A DNA stretch of 64,000 bases from NCBI RefSeq assembly GCF_030929605.1, contig NZ_JAVFVS010000013.1:265453-329452 (forward strand). The letters are read 5' to 3'. Origin of the DNA: Flavobacterium sp. LHD-80. GTDB lineage: Bacteria; Bacteroidota; Bacteroidia; Flavobacteriales; Flavobacteriaceae. Numbering within the stretch: position 1 is the first letter of the stretch; every line of letters starts with the position of its first letter. The position numbers and the translations under genes were made by a program. A model generated the notes under the pieces. The model saw only the letters and a program-made list of their open reading frames with translations. It did no database searches and was not told the origin of the DNA. Of the stretch, positions 15,988 to 24,939 are shown piece after piece.

Positions 15988-16097
15988 ATGCACGCATACT
16001 AATATTAGTTTTTGTTAATTTCTTGCATAATATTTAAAAATTATCTCCAAATCGATTATATTTATAACAAATGCCTTATTTTAATATAAATGCATCT

Positions 16098-16105
16098 TAT
16101 ATTTG
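16098..16105 (+). promoter_or_regulatory. Minus-7 element that fixes the start of the LVIVD gene
   Basis: TATATTTG fits TAnnTTTG. Transcription would begin near 16112, after the in-frame ATG at 16090 and before the ATG at 16132, so only the second can be used. Confidence 0.5.
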
Positions 16106-16131
16106 CACAATATTTTAAATCACAGTTGATT

Positions 16132-17754
16132 ATGAAAAATAAATTCTATCTATTCGCCTTATTAACCACGTCACTTTTTATTTCATGTGACAACAATGAT
16201 GACAATTCTGGAAATCAAGCGACAGAAAATGGTATTACAATTAATAGTGATGCTACTTCTTTAAGCAAAAGGCTTGATTACACTAACTCTGGAGTTTTAT
16301 CAATCACTAACACTTCAACTGCAAAAGGATTAGCAACTCAAGCTACTACTGATTTGCCTTTGGTTCAAATTGCCGAAGTAAATCCGCCAACAGACAGTAA
16401 TGGAAGAACTTTACAAGCAAATCATGTTGCTGTAAACGGAAACTATGCTTACGTTGCATACACTATGATGGGTGATGCTTACTCTGGTGCCATTGACGTT
16501 ATTGATGTTACAGATCCTTACAAGCCAAAATTACTTACATCTGCATTAATTGCTAATACAGATATTACGTCGCTTACCTACTCTAACGGTAATTTAATTA
16601 TTGCCGGAGCAAAAGATATCGATAAAGATGCAACTTTAACAAATCCTGCAGTTGTAATCAATATGCAGTTAAGCTCTGGAATGCTTACAGATAAATACAC
16701 GGTAACTAAACTTGAAAGTAAAGTAACTACTGATGTTGCTGCAAACTCATCATCATATTTTGCTGTAACTGGAGATACTGGAAGTTTATTCAAAATCAGT
16801 AATTCTTCTAAAGAAGTAACTTCAAAAGTTGCTGTTCAAGATTTGCGTACAGTTGCAATAAGCGGTGACAAAATTGTTACTTTAAGCGGAACAAAAGGTG
16901 TAAACATTTATAATGAATCATCTCTTACGCTTCAAAAATCATTTGCAACAAGCAATGATGTAAGCGCTGCAAAAAGAACTGTAGATTTTGACGGTACAAA
17001 ATTATTAGTATCTGAAGGATATAATGGTTTAGGAGTTTACGATATCAACAGCGGTTCTAAATTACAGACAATTGGATTAGCTGCTGCTGGCGGAGATAAT
17101 GTAACAAACGCAGTTTCAGTAAACGATGGTTATGCTTTTGTTGCAAACGGTGCTGCTGGATTAAATGTGTATAAATCTGGAACTACTTTTAGTTTAGTTG
17201 GAACTGTTGGAATTACAGGTTCATCAAACTACGTAAAAGCTAGCGGAAATTATATTTATGTTGCAAGCGGAAAAGGCGGTTTGAAAATCATCAAGATGGA
17301 AAAACCAAATACAACTTTCGCTAACTGCTCATCATACGGAACTTACAATCAAGGAAAAGATTTGATTTTGAATTCTAATGAAGTAAAATCATATAATGGT
17401 TCTACAGCAATTAATTCGATCATTGTTAATTCTGGAGGTGTTTTAACGCACTGTGGATCAATATCTGTTCAAAATACGTTGATTTTAAACAGTGGCGGAA
17501 CTTTCAATATGACTGGAACTTTGGCTCAAGGTAAATACCAACAGTCAAACCCAACAGAGCTTATTATCAACAGTAATGCTTTATTACAAGTGGAAGGTTC
17601 TGTAGTAATCTGGGGTGACCTAAGATTGAACAGCGGTGCAAAAATTAATTTTATTGGAAACAATTCGTCAATTACCATTTACGGAAAAGTGACTAAAAAT
17701 AGTGGCGTTACCATTACAGGAACGTATAATGACACAGAAAACAAATTGAAATAA
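16132..17754 (+). CDS. LVIVD-repeat beta-propeller lipoprotein
   Basis: A surface or periplasmic lipoprotein of 540 aa. The ATG at 16132 starts a proper signal peptide (MKNKFYLFALLTTSLFISC) with the lipobox Cys followed by an acidic DNNDDN stretch, which in Bacteroidota often marks export to the cell surface. An ATG 42 bp upstream would place extra residues before it and lies before the promoter element. The body has repeated blade-like segments such as GAIDVIDVTDPYKPKLL of the LVIVD type. The last ~130 residues form short repeats (LILNSGGTFNMTGTLA, DLRLNSGAKINF) that look like a small beta-solenoid. Ligand and partners are unknown. Confidence 0.75.
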   Translation: MKNKFYLFALLTTSLFISCDNNDDNSGNQATENGITINSDATSLSKRLDYTNSGVLSITNTSTAKGLATQATTDLPLVQIAEVNPPTDSNGRTLQANHVAVNGNYAYVAYTMMGDAYSGAIDVIDVTDPYKPKLLTSALIANTDITSLTYSNGNLIIAGAKDIDKDATLTNPAVVINMQLSSGMLTDKYTVTKLESKVTTDVAANSSSYFAVTGDTGSLFKISNSSKEVTSKVAVQDLRTVAISGDKIVTLSGTKGVNIYNESSLTLQKSFATSNDVSAAKRTVDFDGTKLLVSEGYNGLGVYDINSGSKLQTIGLAAAGGDNVTNAVSVNDGYAFVANGAAGLNVYKSGTTFSLVGTVGITGSSNYVKASGNYIYVASGKGGLKIIKMEKPNTTFANCSSYGTYNQGKDLILNSNEVKSYNGSTAINSIIVNSGGVLTHCGSISVQNTLILNSGGTFNMTGTLAQGKYQQSNPTELIINSNALLQVEGSVVIWGDLRLNSGAKINFIGNNSSITIYGKVTKNSGVTITGTYNDTENKLK

Positions 17755-17810
17755 TTTTTCTGTAATCCTAAGAAATACCACCTGATTTGATTCGTTAAAT
17801 CAATTCTTTA

Positions 17811-17850
17811 AAAAAAATGCCGTCAGAGATCCTCTGATGGCATTTTTTTT
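17811..17850 (+). terminator. Terminator after the LVIVD gene
   Basis: AATGCCGTCAGAG and CTCTGATGGCATT pair with one G-T pair around a three-base loop (17829-17831), with eight T after the stem. Confidence 0.88.
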
Positions 17851-17931
17851 GTGGAGTAGTTTTTCTTAAAAAAGGAAATCAATAACCAAACATTAACAAT
17901 TCATTTAAATAGTCTTCAAAAATATAATTAC

Positions 17932-17939
17932 TATTTTTG
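17932..17939 (+). promoter_or_regulatory. Minus-7 element before the PIG-L gene
   Basis: TATTTTTG fits TAnnTTTG, 29 bp before the ATG at 17969. The minus-33 box is unclear. Confidence 0.4.
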
Positions 17940-17968
17940 ATGCACTTTCAAAAACACCAAACCACGCT

Positions 17969-20500
17969 ATGCGAAAAATTCAGTTACTGACTATTTTATT
18001 TTTATTGACAGGTATTTCAATTTCATTTGCACAACAGCCACAAAAACCAAGTTCTGTAGAAATTTATAATCAAATCAAAAAATTAAACTTTTTAGGTTCT
18101 GTTTTATATGTTGCGGCACATCCTGATGACGAAAATACGCGTCTGATTTCTTATTTGGCAAACGAAATGAATGCTAGAACTGGATATTTGTCATTGACTC
18201 GTGGTGATGGAGGACAAAATTTAATTGGCCCACAACTTCGTGAATTATTAGGTGTAATAAGAACTCAGGAATTAATTGAAGCCCGAAAAATTGACGGCGG
18301 CGAACAATTTTTTTCTCGAGCAAATGATTTTGGTTTTTCAAAAAATCCAAGCGAAACTTTAGAAATCTGGGACAAAGACAAAGTTCTTGCAGATGTTGTC
18401 TGGACAATCAGAAAATTTCAGCCGGATGTAATCATAAACCGATTTGATCACCGTTCTCCGGGAACAACTCACGGACATCATACATCATCGGCGATGTTGA
18501 GCGTTGAAAGTTTCAAATTAACGAATGACCCAAAAATATATCCAGAACAATTAAAATACGTTACGCCTTGGCAAGTAAAACGCCAGTTTTTTAATCCGTC
18601 ATGGTGGTTTTATGGAAGCCAAGAAAAATTTGACGCGGCCAATAAATCGAAGTTCACTAAGTTAGAAACTGGAGTTTATTACACCGGAATTGGAAAATCG
18701 AATCAAGAAATCGCTGCTTTAAGCAGAAGTCGTCATCAATCACAAGGTTTTGGAAGTACTGGCGCGCGTGGTGAAGAAACAGAATACTTAGAACTTATAA
18801 ATGGAGAAACTCCAACTGAAAGAGATAATTTATTTGATGGAATCGATACTTCGTGGAATCGCGTTAAAAACGGAAAACCAATTGGAGAATTGATTTCTAA
18901 AATCATTTCAAAATACGATTTCAGCAATCCATCGGCAAGTATTCCAGATTTGGTAAAAGCTTACACAATGATTGACGCTTTAAATGATGATCATTGGAAA
19001 CCATTAAAAGCCAATGCAATAAAAAACATTATCGCGTCATGCTCTGGTTTATATCTTGAAGCTGTAGCTACAGAACAAGAAGCCACACCAGGAAGTACAA
19101 TCAAATTAAATCTTGAAGCAATTAACAGATGCGCTGTTGAAATGCAGTTGGCAAGCGTAACTACTTTGCCAGATAATAAAACAACGGTTCAAAATAGCAT
19201 TTTAAAAAATAATAACGATCAAAAGATAGGACTTCAATTACAACTTCCAAATTCAATTGAATATACACAGCCTTATTGGTTAAAAGAAAAAGCAACTGTT
19301 GGAATGTATACAGTTTCAAATCAAGAAAACATTGGAATTCCAGATATTATCAGAGAAGTTAAAGTTGTTTTTAATGTAAAAATTAATGGTGTTGAAATTC
19401 CGTTTGAGCGTATCGTTGTTTACAAATACAATGACGGCGTAAAAGGCGAAATGTATAATTTTCTTGATATTGTACCTGAAATCACAACTTCTATCCTAGA
19501 AAAAGTTTTGATTTTTAAGGATACTAAAAGCAAAATGATTCCAGTAAAAGTTCGTGCTGGAAGAGACGGAATTAAAGGAAATCTTCAATTAGAATTACCT
19601 AAAAGCTGGGTAATTTCACCAAAAGAAATTCCGTTTTCTTTGGATAAAAAAGGAAACGAACAGACTTTTTATTTTGAAGTAACACCTCCAGTTAATCCTG
19701 AAGAAGCAGTTGCTAAAGCTATTGCAACCGTAGATAATAAACGTTTTGACAAAGACGAAACGATAATCGAATACAGCCATATTACCAAACAAATGGTTTT
19801 AAAACCAGCTGAATCAAAATGCATCCGAATTGATTTAAAAACTTCGGGCGACGCCATTGCTTATATTATGGGTGCTGGTGACGAAGTTCCAGAAAGTTTG
19901 GCACAAATGGGATATAAAGTTACAATCTTAAAACCTGAGGAAATTACGCCTGAGCGTTTGGATTCTTTCAGTACTGTAATTACTGGAATCCGAGCTTACA
20001 ATACGGTTAATGCTTTGGCAAACAAGCAAAAAATACTTTTTGATTTTGTAAAAAGCGGTAAAAACATGATTGTACAATACAATACGTATGGAAAAATGGT
20101 GACAGATCAAATTGCACCATATCCTTTAAAAGTATCAAATGATCGTGTTACTGAAGAAAATGCTAAAATCACTTTTTTAGCACCAAATCATCCCGTTTTG
20201 AATACACCAAACAAAATTTCTGAAAAAGATTTTCAAGGTTGGACGCAAGAGCAAGGTTTGTATTATCCAGATCAGTATGATGCTGCCTTCACTCCTATTA
20301 TATCCTCACATGACAAAGGCGAATCACCTAAAGATGGCGCTTTGTTAGTCGCTCCATACGGAAAAGGATACTATATTTACACTGGCTTAAGCTTTTTTAG
20401 AGAATTGCCAGAAGGTGTAGCCGGCGCGTATAGATTATTATCGAATATTATTTCGCTGAAACAGCCAATCGAAGCTCCTAAACAAGAATTTAAGCAATAA
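17969..20500 (+). CDS. Secreted PIG-L (LmbE) family deacetylase, large form
   Basis: An 843-aa exported zinc hydrolase with a signal peptide ending near SFAQQ. The PIG-L domain starts at about residue 40 and has the metal-binding AAHPDDE motif (about 50) and the distal THGHH (about 168). It should remove N-acetyl or related acyl groups from an amino sugar or similar conjugate. The long C-terminal part has beta-sandwich-like segments and ends in a ThuA/glutamine-amidotransferase-like alpha/beta domain (YIMGAGDEVPESLAQMGYKV...YKGYYIYTGLSFFRELPEGV-like end). It is too large for BshB of bacillithiol synthesis. The 35-aa peptide and SSS symporter that follow suggest uptake of its product. Confidence 0.85.
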   Translation: MRKIQLLTILFLLTGISISFAQQPQKPSSVEIYNQIKKLNFLGSVLYVAAHPDDENTRLISYLANEMNARTGYLSLTRGDGGQNLIGPQLRELLGVIRTQELIEARKIDGGEQFFSRANDFGFSKNPSETLEIWDKDKVLADVVWTIRKFQPDVIINRFDHRSPGTTHGHHTSSAMLSVESFKLTNDPKIYPEQLKYVTPWQVKRQFFNPSWWFYGSQEKFDAANKSKFTKLETGVYYTGIGKSNQEIAALSRSRHQSQGFGSTGARGEETEYLELINGETPTERDNLFDGIDTSWNRVKNGKPIGELISKIISKYDFSNPSASIPDLVKAYTMIDALNDDHWKPLKANAIKNIIASCSGLYLEAVATEQEATPGSTIKLNLEAINRCAVEMQLASVTTLPDNKTTVQNSILKNNNDQKIGLQLQLPNSIEYTQPYWLKEKATVGMYTVSNQENIGIPDIIREVKVVFNVKINGVEIPFERIVVYKYNDGVKGEMYNFLDIVPEITTSILEKVLIFKDTKSKMIPVKVRAGRDGIKGNLQLELPKSWVISPKEIPFSLDKKGNEQTFYFEVTPPVNPEEAVAKAIATVDNKRFDKDETIIEYSHITKQMVLKPAESKCIRIDLKTSGDAIAYIMGAGDEVPESLAQMGYKVTILKPEEITPERLDSFSTVITGIRAYNTVNALANKQKILFDFVKSGKNMIVQYNTYGKMVTDQIAPYPLKVSNDRVTEENAKITFLAPNHPVLNTPNKISEKDFQGWTQEQGLYYPDQYDAAFTPIISSHDKGESPKDGALLVAPYGKGYYIYTGLSFFRELPEGVAGAYRLLSNIISLKQPIEAPKQEFKQ

Positions 20501-20512
20501 AACATTCGTAAA

Positions 20513-20620
20513 ATGGAAGCCAAAAAAACAAAAAAATGGAAAAAAAGCTACACCTATGTTTTGGTGGCTAATGCTATTTACATTCTTATTTTCTTTTTAA
20601 TCATGCAATTATATTCATAA
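20513..20620 (+). CDS. 35-aa single-pass membrane micro-protein
   Basis: The ATG at 20513 is 12 bp after the PIG-L stop, and the TAA at 20618-20620 is 3 bp before the symporter ATG. The product has a lysine-rich cytoplasmic head (MEAKKTKKWKKSYTYV) and one hydrophobic helix (VANAIYILIFFLIMQLYS), the positive-inside pattern of a small membrane subunit. Tight spacing on both sides argues for translation as part of the operon. Sodium symporters of the SSS type are known to have such small partner proteins in some bacteria; a partner role here is an inference. I do not recognise a named family. Confidence 0.7.
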   Translation: MEAKKTKKWKKSYTYVLVANAIYILIFFLIMQLYS

Positions 20621-20623
20621 CCT

Positions 20624-22360
20624 ATGCAACTATTTGATTGGATCGTACTTATTGTTACACTTTTATTCATTGTTGGATATGGTTCTTGGAAAACCAAAGG
20701 GAGTAAAAATGTTGAAGATTTCATTTTAGGAAATAACGAAACGCCTTGGTACACCGTAGGGCTTTCTGTAATGGCAACTCAGGCAAGTGCTATTACCTTT
20801 CTGTCTACACCAGGTCAAGCTTATCATGACGGAATGGGCTTTGTGCAATTTTATTTTGGATTGCCAATTGCCATGATTGTTATTTGCATCACGTTTATTC
20901 CACTTTATCATAAAAATAAAGTTTTTACTGCTTATGAATTTCTTGAAAAGCGATTTGATGTAAAAACACGTTCTCTTGCTGCTGTTCTATTTTTAGTTCA
21001 AAGAGGTTTGGGAACCGGACTTACTATTTATGCGCCTGCGATTATTTTATCGGCGATATTGGGTTGGAATTTGACTATAATGAACATTATTATTGGTGTT
21101 CTGGTAATCATTTATACGTTTTCTGGTGGAACAAAAGCCGTTAACGTAACGCAGAAACAGCAAATGTTTGTCATTATTTCGGGTATGTTTATTACCTTTT
21201 TTCTGATCTTACATTATCTTCCAAATGATATGACTTTTACAAGTGCCATGCATATTGCGGGAGCAAATGATAAAATGAATATTGTAGATTTCTCTTTTGA
21301 CCCAGAAGAAAAATATACATTCTGGAGCGGTATTACAGGTGGGTTTTTCTTGGCACTTTCTTACTTTGGAACAGATCAATCGCAAGTTGGGCGTTATTTA
21401 TCTGGAAAATCGGTTAAGGAAAGCCAAATGGGATTAATCATGAACGGACTTTTAAAAGTTCCGATGCAGTTTTTTATTTTATTAACTGGAGTTATGGTTT
21501 TTGTTTTCTTCCAATTCAATCCAGTACCGTTAAATTTTAATCCGAATAATAAAATTGTAATTGAAAAATCGGCTTTTAAAGAAGAATATCACACGCTAGA
21601 AAAGAAACTTGACAAACTTTCTGAAGACAAAAAAGTAATTAATCTGCTTTACATCGATCAGTTAAATCAGGATTATGACAATCCGATTTTAAGAAAAGAA
21701 TTAGTTGCTTTATCAAACAAAGAAAAAGATTTGCGCGACAAGGCAAAAGAAATCATTTCGAAAGCCGACAGCAACAGCGAAACGAATGATAAAGATTATG
21801 TTTTCTTCCACTTCATTCTGCATTATTTACCAAAAGGACTTATTGGTTTATTGCTTGCCGTAATTATTTCTGCAGCCATGTCATCAACAGCTTCAGGGTT
21901 AAATGCTTTAGCTTCGACAACAGCAATTGATATATACAAACGAAATGTAAAAGGCGAAAAATCAGAGAAACATTATTTAATGGCAACGAAGTTTTTCACA
22001 CTTTTCTGGGGAATTGTAGCAATTCTTTTTGCTTGTGTAGGAACTTTGTTCGAAAACTTGATTCAGCTTGTAAACATTATTGGTTCTATATTTTACGGAA
22101 CAGTTTTAGGAATATTCCTTGTTGGTTTTTATCTTAAAAAAGTTCAGGCAAAGCCAATGTTTTACAGTGCACTAATCAGCCAAATTACCATTTTCATTAT
22201 CTATTATTTCACTATTTACATTTATCCAAGCGATCAGGAAAAACTTGGCTATTTATGGCTGAATTTCATTGGAGCAAATCTTACTATTGTATTGTCGTTG
22301 TTAATGCAATTTTTATTTTTCAGAGGAAAACCAGATTCGGATGAAGTCATTTTAGAATAA
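20624..22360 (+). CDS. Sodium:solute symporter (SSS family)
   Basis: A 578-aa inner-membrane Na+-coupled transporter with 13 or so helices. The N-terminal GYGSWKTKGSKNVEDFILGNNETPWYTVGLSVMATQASAITFLSTPGQAYHDG region carries the family's Na+-site helix 1. The signature GTDQSQVGRYLSGKS is near 245, and AAVISAAMSSTASGLNALASTTAIDIYKR-like residues near 420 form helix 8 with the Na2 site serines. A highly charged cytoplasmic insertion (about 310-390) is lysine- and glutamate-rich and coiled-coil-like. Substrate is probably a sugar or product released by the PIG-L hydrolase; that is from context. Confidence 0.88.
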   Translation: MQLFDWIVLIVTLLFIVGYGSWKTKGSKNVEDFILGNNETPWYTVGLSVMATQASAITFLSTPGQAYHDGMGFVQFYFGLPIAMIVICITFIPLYHKNKVFTAYEFLEKRFDVKTRSLAAVLFLVQRGLGTGLTIYAPAIILSAILGWNLTIMNIIIGVLVIIYTFSGGTKAVNVTQKQQMFVIISGMFITFFLILHYLPNDMTFTSAMHIAGANDKMNIVDFSFDPEEKYTFWSGITGGFFLALSYFGTDQSQVGRYLSGKSVKESQMGLIMNGLLKVPMQFFILLTGVMVFVFFQFNPVPLNFNPNNKIVIEKSAFKEEYHTLEKKLDKLSEDKKVINLLYIDQLNQDYDNPILRKELVALSNKEKDLRDKAKEIISKADSNSETNDKDYVFFHFILHYLPKGLIGLLLAVIISAAMSSTASGLNALASTTAIDIYKRNVKGEKSEKHYLMATKFFTLFWGIVAILFACVGTLFENLIQLVNIIGSIFYGTVLGIFLVGFYLKKVQAKPMFYSALISQITIFIIYYFTIYIYPSDQEKLGYLWLNFIGANLTIVLSLLMQFLFFRGKPDSDEVILE

Positions 22361-22373
22361 AATCTAGATGAGA

Positions 22374-22410
22374 TATCTTTTTTATGGCTTTTTCAGCCAT
22401 AAAAAAGATA
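22374..22410. terminator. Strong bidirectional terminator after the symporter
   Basis: TATCTTTTTTATGGCT (22374-22389) and AGCCATAAAAAAGATA (22395-22410) form a 16-bp perfect stem with a five-base loop. Confidence 0.88.
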
Positions 22411-22416
22411 TTAGTT

Positions 22417-22430
22417 CCGATAGCTATCGG
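22417..22430. repeat. Extragenic palindrome CCGATAGCTATCGG
   Basis: Perfect 14-bp palindrome, second of three copies (10033, 22417, 58132). It follows the symporter terminator by a few bases in a 195-bp intergenic gap. Confidence 0.7.
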
Positions 22431-22555
22431 GATCGAAAACAGCTCCAAAAAATCATAAATCCTTTATTCCTAAATCAATTCTTCTCAATTTGTAAGTAAA
22501 AAACACTATTTTAGTAAGTTTAAATACCATTTCAAAACAAACTAAAAAACTGCAA

Positions 22556-23188
22556 ATGAAAATTTCAGACGATATTCAAAAATTGCTTCCCTTTGGATAC
22601 CTTTTCCTTGTTATAATGGGAATCTTGAAAGAATGTTTTTTTCATTATCAATTAGGAATCAATATTTTGAAATATTCTACAATTATAGATATTTTGATCA
22701 GTCCGATAGCTACCTTTACTTCAAATCCGATAATTTTAGTTTTTGTAATTTCACTTTTTATATTTCATTATCATTTACCATCACTGCTAGCAAAATACAA
22801 CGATAGAAAATTTGTTATTAGAACATTTGAACTAAAAAAAATTGAAGGTTTTTCTGAGGCAGAAACTAAAAGTTATTTTAATAGTGTTTCGGTAAAAACA
22901 CTTGCGGCGATACTTTGCTCATTTTTCTTAGGTTATGGACTCGCCGGCGGTTATTTTACAGGAAAAAAAATTAGAGACCACAAAGAAAGCTACAATTATA
23001 GGATCAATTATAATAATGGCAAATCTGAAGAAATATTTTTAATCAACACCAATAGTCTTTATTACTTTTATACGGTAAAAGGAAGTAAAACTATAAAAAT
23101 TACACCATTAGGAGCCGTTGAAAACATGGAGCTTATTGAAAACAAAATGGTTACTAAAGGATTGTTTCTTTATAATACATCGTTATGA
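22556..23188 (+). CDS. Hypothetical membrane protein
   Basis: A 210-aa protein with three or four hydrophobic segments (about 10-30, 36-55, 57-75 and 119-137). A charged stretch, KYNDRKFVIRTFELKKIEGFSEAETKSYFNS, lies between the third and fourth. The C-terminal ~65 residues look like a small beta domain after the last helix (SYNYRINYNNGKSEEIFLINTNSLYYFYTVKGSKTIKITPL). I do not recognise a family. It overlaps the next gene by four bases (ATGA), so the two are coupled and may act together in the membrane. Confidence 0.7.
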   Translation: MKISDDIQKLLPFGYLFLVIMGILKECFFHYQLGINILKYSTIIDILISPIATFTSNPIILVFVISLFIFHYHLPSLLAKYNDRKFVIRTFELKKIEGFSEAETKSYFNSVSVKTLAAILCSFFLGYGLAGGYFTGKKIRDHKESYNYRINYNNGKSEEIFLINTNSLYYFYTVKGSKTIKITPLGAVENMELIENKMVTKGLFLYNTSL

Positions 23189-23814
23189 GAGATTTGAAAA
23201 AATATAGCAATAAAACAAAGGCTGCATTTATTTTGCTGATTGTGATGCTGATTATTATTCTGAGCAACTTCAATACGCTTCAAAATTCTAAAAAAGTAAA
23301 CGAAAATATAAATGCCATTTATAAAGACCGACTTGTTGTGGCGCACTATATTTTTCAGTATTCGAAGGAATTGCATTTTATAAAATCGGAAGCTGAGAAA
23401 CTGGATTTGAGCGACAATATTAAAAAAGATGAAATTATTCATACGCTAGATATCATTCACAATATTGACGATTTATATGCCAAAACAGTTTTGACAAATA
23501 AGGAAAAAGAGCATTTTGATGCTTTCTTGGCTTCCTGTAGAGAAATTAATAATCAAGTTGAAAATAAAAATTGGAACAAGATTGCCTATTCGAGCGAACA
23601 GGCTTTAAAAACTTTAGAATCTTTATCTGAAATTCAGATTAAAGAAGGAAAAGCAAAATTGGCTGCTGCAAACGCCATGTATAACGATAACAATAGTCTT
23701 GGCCAGCTTCAAATTGCGTTGCTGATTATTTTAGGTGGTATTACTTTTTATTTGCTGATTGTAAAGAAAATTAAAAGGAACATCAAAATTCCGGAACCAC
23801 CGAGTTTGAATTAA
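23185..23814 (+). CDS. MCP-type four-helix-bundle sensor-like membrane protein
   Basis: A 209-aa protein with an N-terminal helix (about 13-28), a helical extracytoplasmic domain of ~140 residues and a second helix (about 177-193). It ends with a short basic tail (KKIKRNIKIPEPPSLN). The layout and the segment NINAIYKDRLVVAHYIFQYSKELHFIKSE fit the 4HB-MCP ligand-sensing domain of chemoreceptors and histidine kinases. There is no HAMP, methyl-accepting or kinase domain, so it cannot signal in the usual way by itself. It is coupled by a four-base overlap to the preceding membrane protein, a possible partner. Confidence 0.65.
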   Translation: MRDLKKYSNKTKAAFILLIVMLIIILSNFNTLQNSKKVNENINAIYKDRLVVAHYIFQYSKELHFIKSEAEKLDLSDNIKKDEIIHTLDIIHNIDDLYAKTVLTNKEKEHFDAFLASCREINNQVENKNWNKIAYSSEQALKTLESLSEIQIKEGKAKLAAANAMYNDNNSLGQLQIALLIILGGITFYLLIVKKIKRNIKIPEPPSLN

Positions 23815-23845
23815 TTTTTTGTTTCAAGTTTCAGGTTTCAAGTTT

Positions 23846-23960
23846 AACCGCAAAGAACGCAAAGAATTACGCAAAGTTCGCAAAGAGTATTTCATTAAGC
23901 TTTGCGAACTTTGCGTTATTATTAAATATTGCTAAAAAATACTTTGCGTTCTTTGCGGTT
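23846..23960. repeat. Long nested inverted repeat (GCAAAG motif)
   Basis: The outer arms at 23846-23864 and 23942-23960 pair perfectly over 19 bp (AACCGCAAAGAACGCAAAG and its complement). The inner arms at 23871-23885 and 23900-23914 pair over 15 bp. All four are built from GCAAAG/CTTTGC units. The element lies in the convergent gap between 23814 and 24028 and is preceded by TTTCAGGTTTCAAG-like repeats at 23821-23845. It is a REP/BIME-like element and may also end transcription. Confidence 0.85.
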
Positions 23961-24027
23961 AAAAAATGCTCAAAAAAAAATCCAAAACATAAGCTTTGGA
24001 TTTTTAATATTGAAATTTAAAAACTAA

Positions 24028-24870
24028 TTATCTGCTCCACTCAGCGATACTGTCTTTATTCATTTTTACGTAATCTTGATTGTTTGCTGTTTCAGCTGCT
24101 GCTAATGAAGCTTTTGCTGTTTCAACTGCACCTTTTTTATCACCTTGTTTTGCCTGAATAATTGATTTCAGTCTTAAGATATAATAAGGTTTGTCTGTAA
24201 CCATATCTAATGATTTGTCAACATATGTTCTTGCAGTTTCGATATTTCCGTTTGATGAAAATAAATATTGAGCTGCTGCATAATAATCGTTTGATGTTGG
24301 TCCAGCCAAAGTTTTTTCGATACTTGCTGTTGCTGCTTTTGCAGTTGGAACTTCAAATTTAAGCGCTACATGAGAATTTTCCCAAGCCATTTCTAAATAA
24401 GCAAAATTTGGATCCAAACCGTTAATGCCAATTGTAAAAGTCTCTACCGGAGTTGGTAATGCATCTTCTTTTACTGTAGTTCTTAACGCTACATAAGCAT
24501 CACTCCAGTTCTCTGGCAATCCCCAGTTATCTGTAGACAAGTAAAAAATAATCTCCCAGCTTTCAATTTTAGGAATTGTATAAATTGAATATTTTCCTTT
24601 TTTCAAAGTTTTTCCATCAATTACAACATCATCACTAAAATTGATGATTGTATTTTCATTAGCTCCTGTTCTCCATAATTTACCAAACGGAACTAAATTT
24701 CCAAAAACCGCTCTTCCTCTTGCGCCCGGTCTTGAGTACGTTACTTCAACATCAGTTAAACCGACAGTTTGTTTAATATAAGCTTTTGGACTTGCCTGTG
24801 GTGTTTTTATCTGTGCTTCTGAAGCAAAAGGCGCTAATAAAATAGCAAATGCAATAAGTATTTTTTTCAT
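24028..24870 (-). CDS. DUF2911 exported protein
   Basis: A 280-aa protein with a signal peptide (ends near FASEAQ). The DUF2911 domain occupies about residues 30-170, with the typical QTVGLTDVEVTYSRPGARGR, VPFGKLWRTGANENTIINFSDDV and DGKTLKKGKYSIYTIP blocks. A helical C-terminal part with TPR-like repeats follows (ARTYVDKSLDMVTDKPYYILRLKSIIQAKQGDKKGA). The function of the domain is not known. Its promoter is TTTG, 17 bases, TAAATTTG on the minus strand just upstream, and it is transcribed alone. Confidence 0.88.
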   Translation of the reverse strand: MKKILIAFAILLAPFASEAQIKTPQASPKAYIKQTVGLTDVEVTYSRPGARGRAVFGNLVPFGKLWRTGANENTIINFSDDVVIDGKTLKKGKYSIYTIPKIESWEIIFYLSTDNWGLPENWSDAYVALRTTVKEDALPTPVETFTIGINGLDPNFAYLEMAWENSHVALKFEVPTAKAATASIEKTLAGPTSNDYYAAAQYLFSSNGNIETARTYVDKSLDMVTDKPYYILRLKSIIQAKQGDKKGAVETAKASLAAAETANNQDYVKMNKDSIAEWSR

Positions 24871-24892
24871 TTTAGGGTTTTATTTGTTTGTT

Positions 24893-24921
24893 CAAATTTA
24901 CAAATTCAATCAGCTAACAAA
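24893..24921 (-). promoter_or_regulatory. Promoter of the DUF2911 gene
   Basis: On the minus strand TTTG (24918-24921), a 17-base spacer and TAAATTTG (24893-24900) match the Flavobacterium consensus. The start would be about 10-15 nt before the ATG at 24870. Confidence 0.65.
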
Positions 24922-24939
24922 TGTTAAATTTAACTTAAT

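Noticed and set aside
16090..16131. Upstream ATG of the LVIVD lipoprotein
   Set aside because: It lies before the promoter element at 16098 and would bury the signal peptide; the lipobox fits the ATG at 16132.
23846..23960. CRISPR array
   Set aside because: The repeated GCAAAG units are inverted and not evenly spaced; there are no spacers or cas genes.
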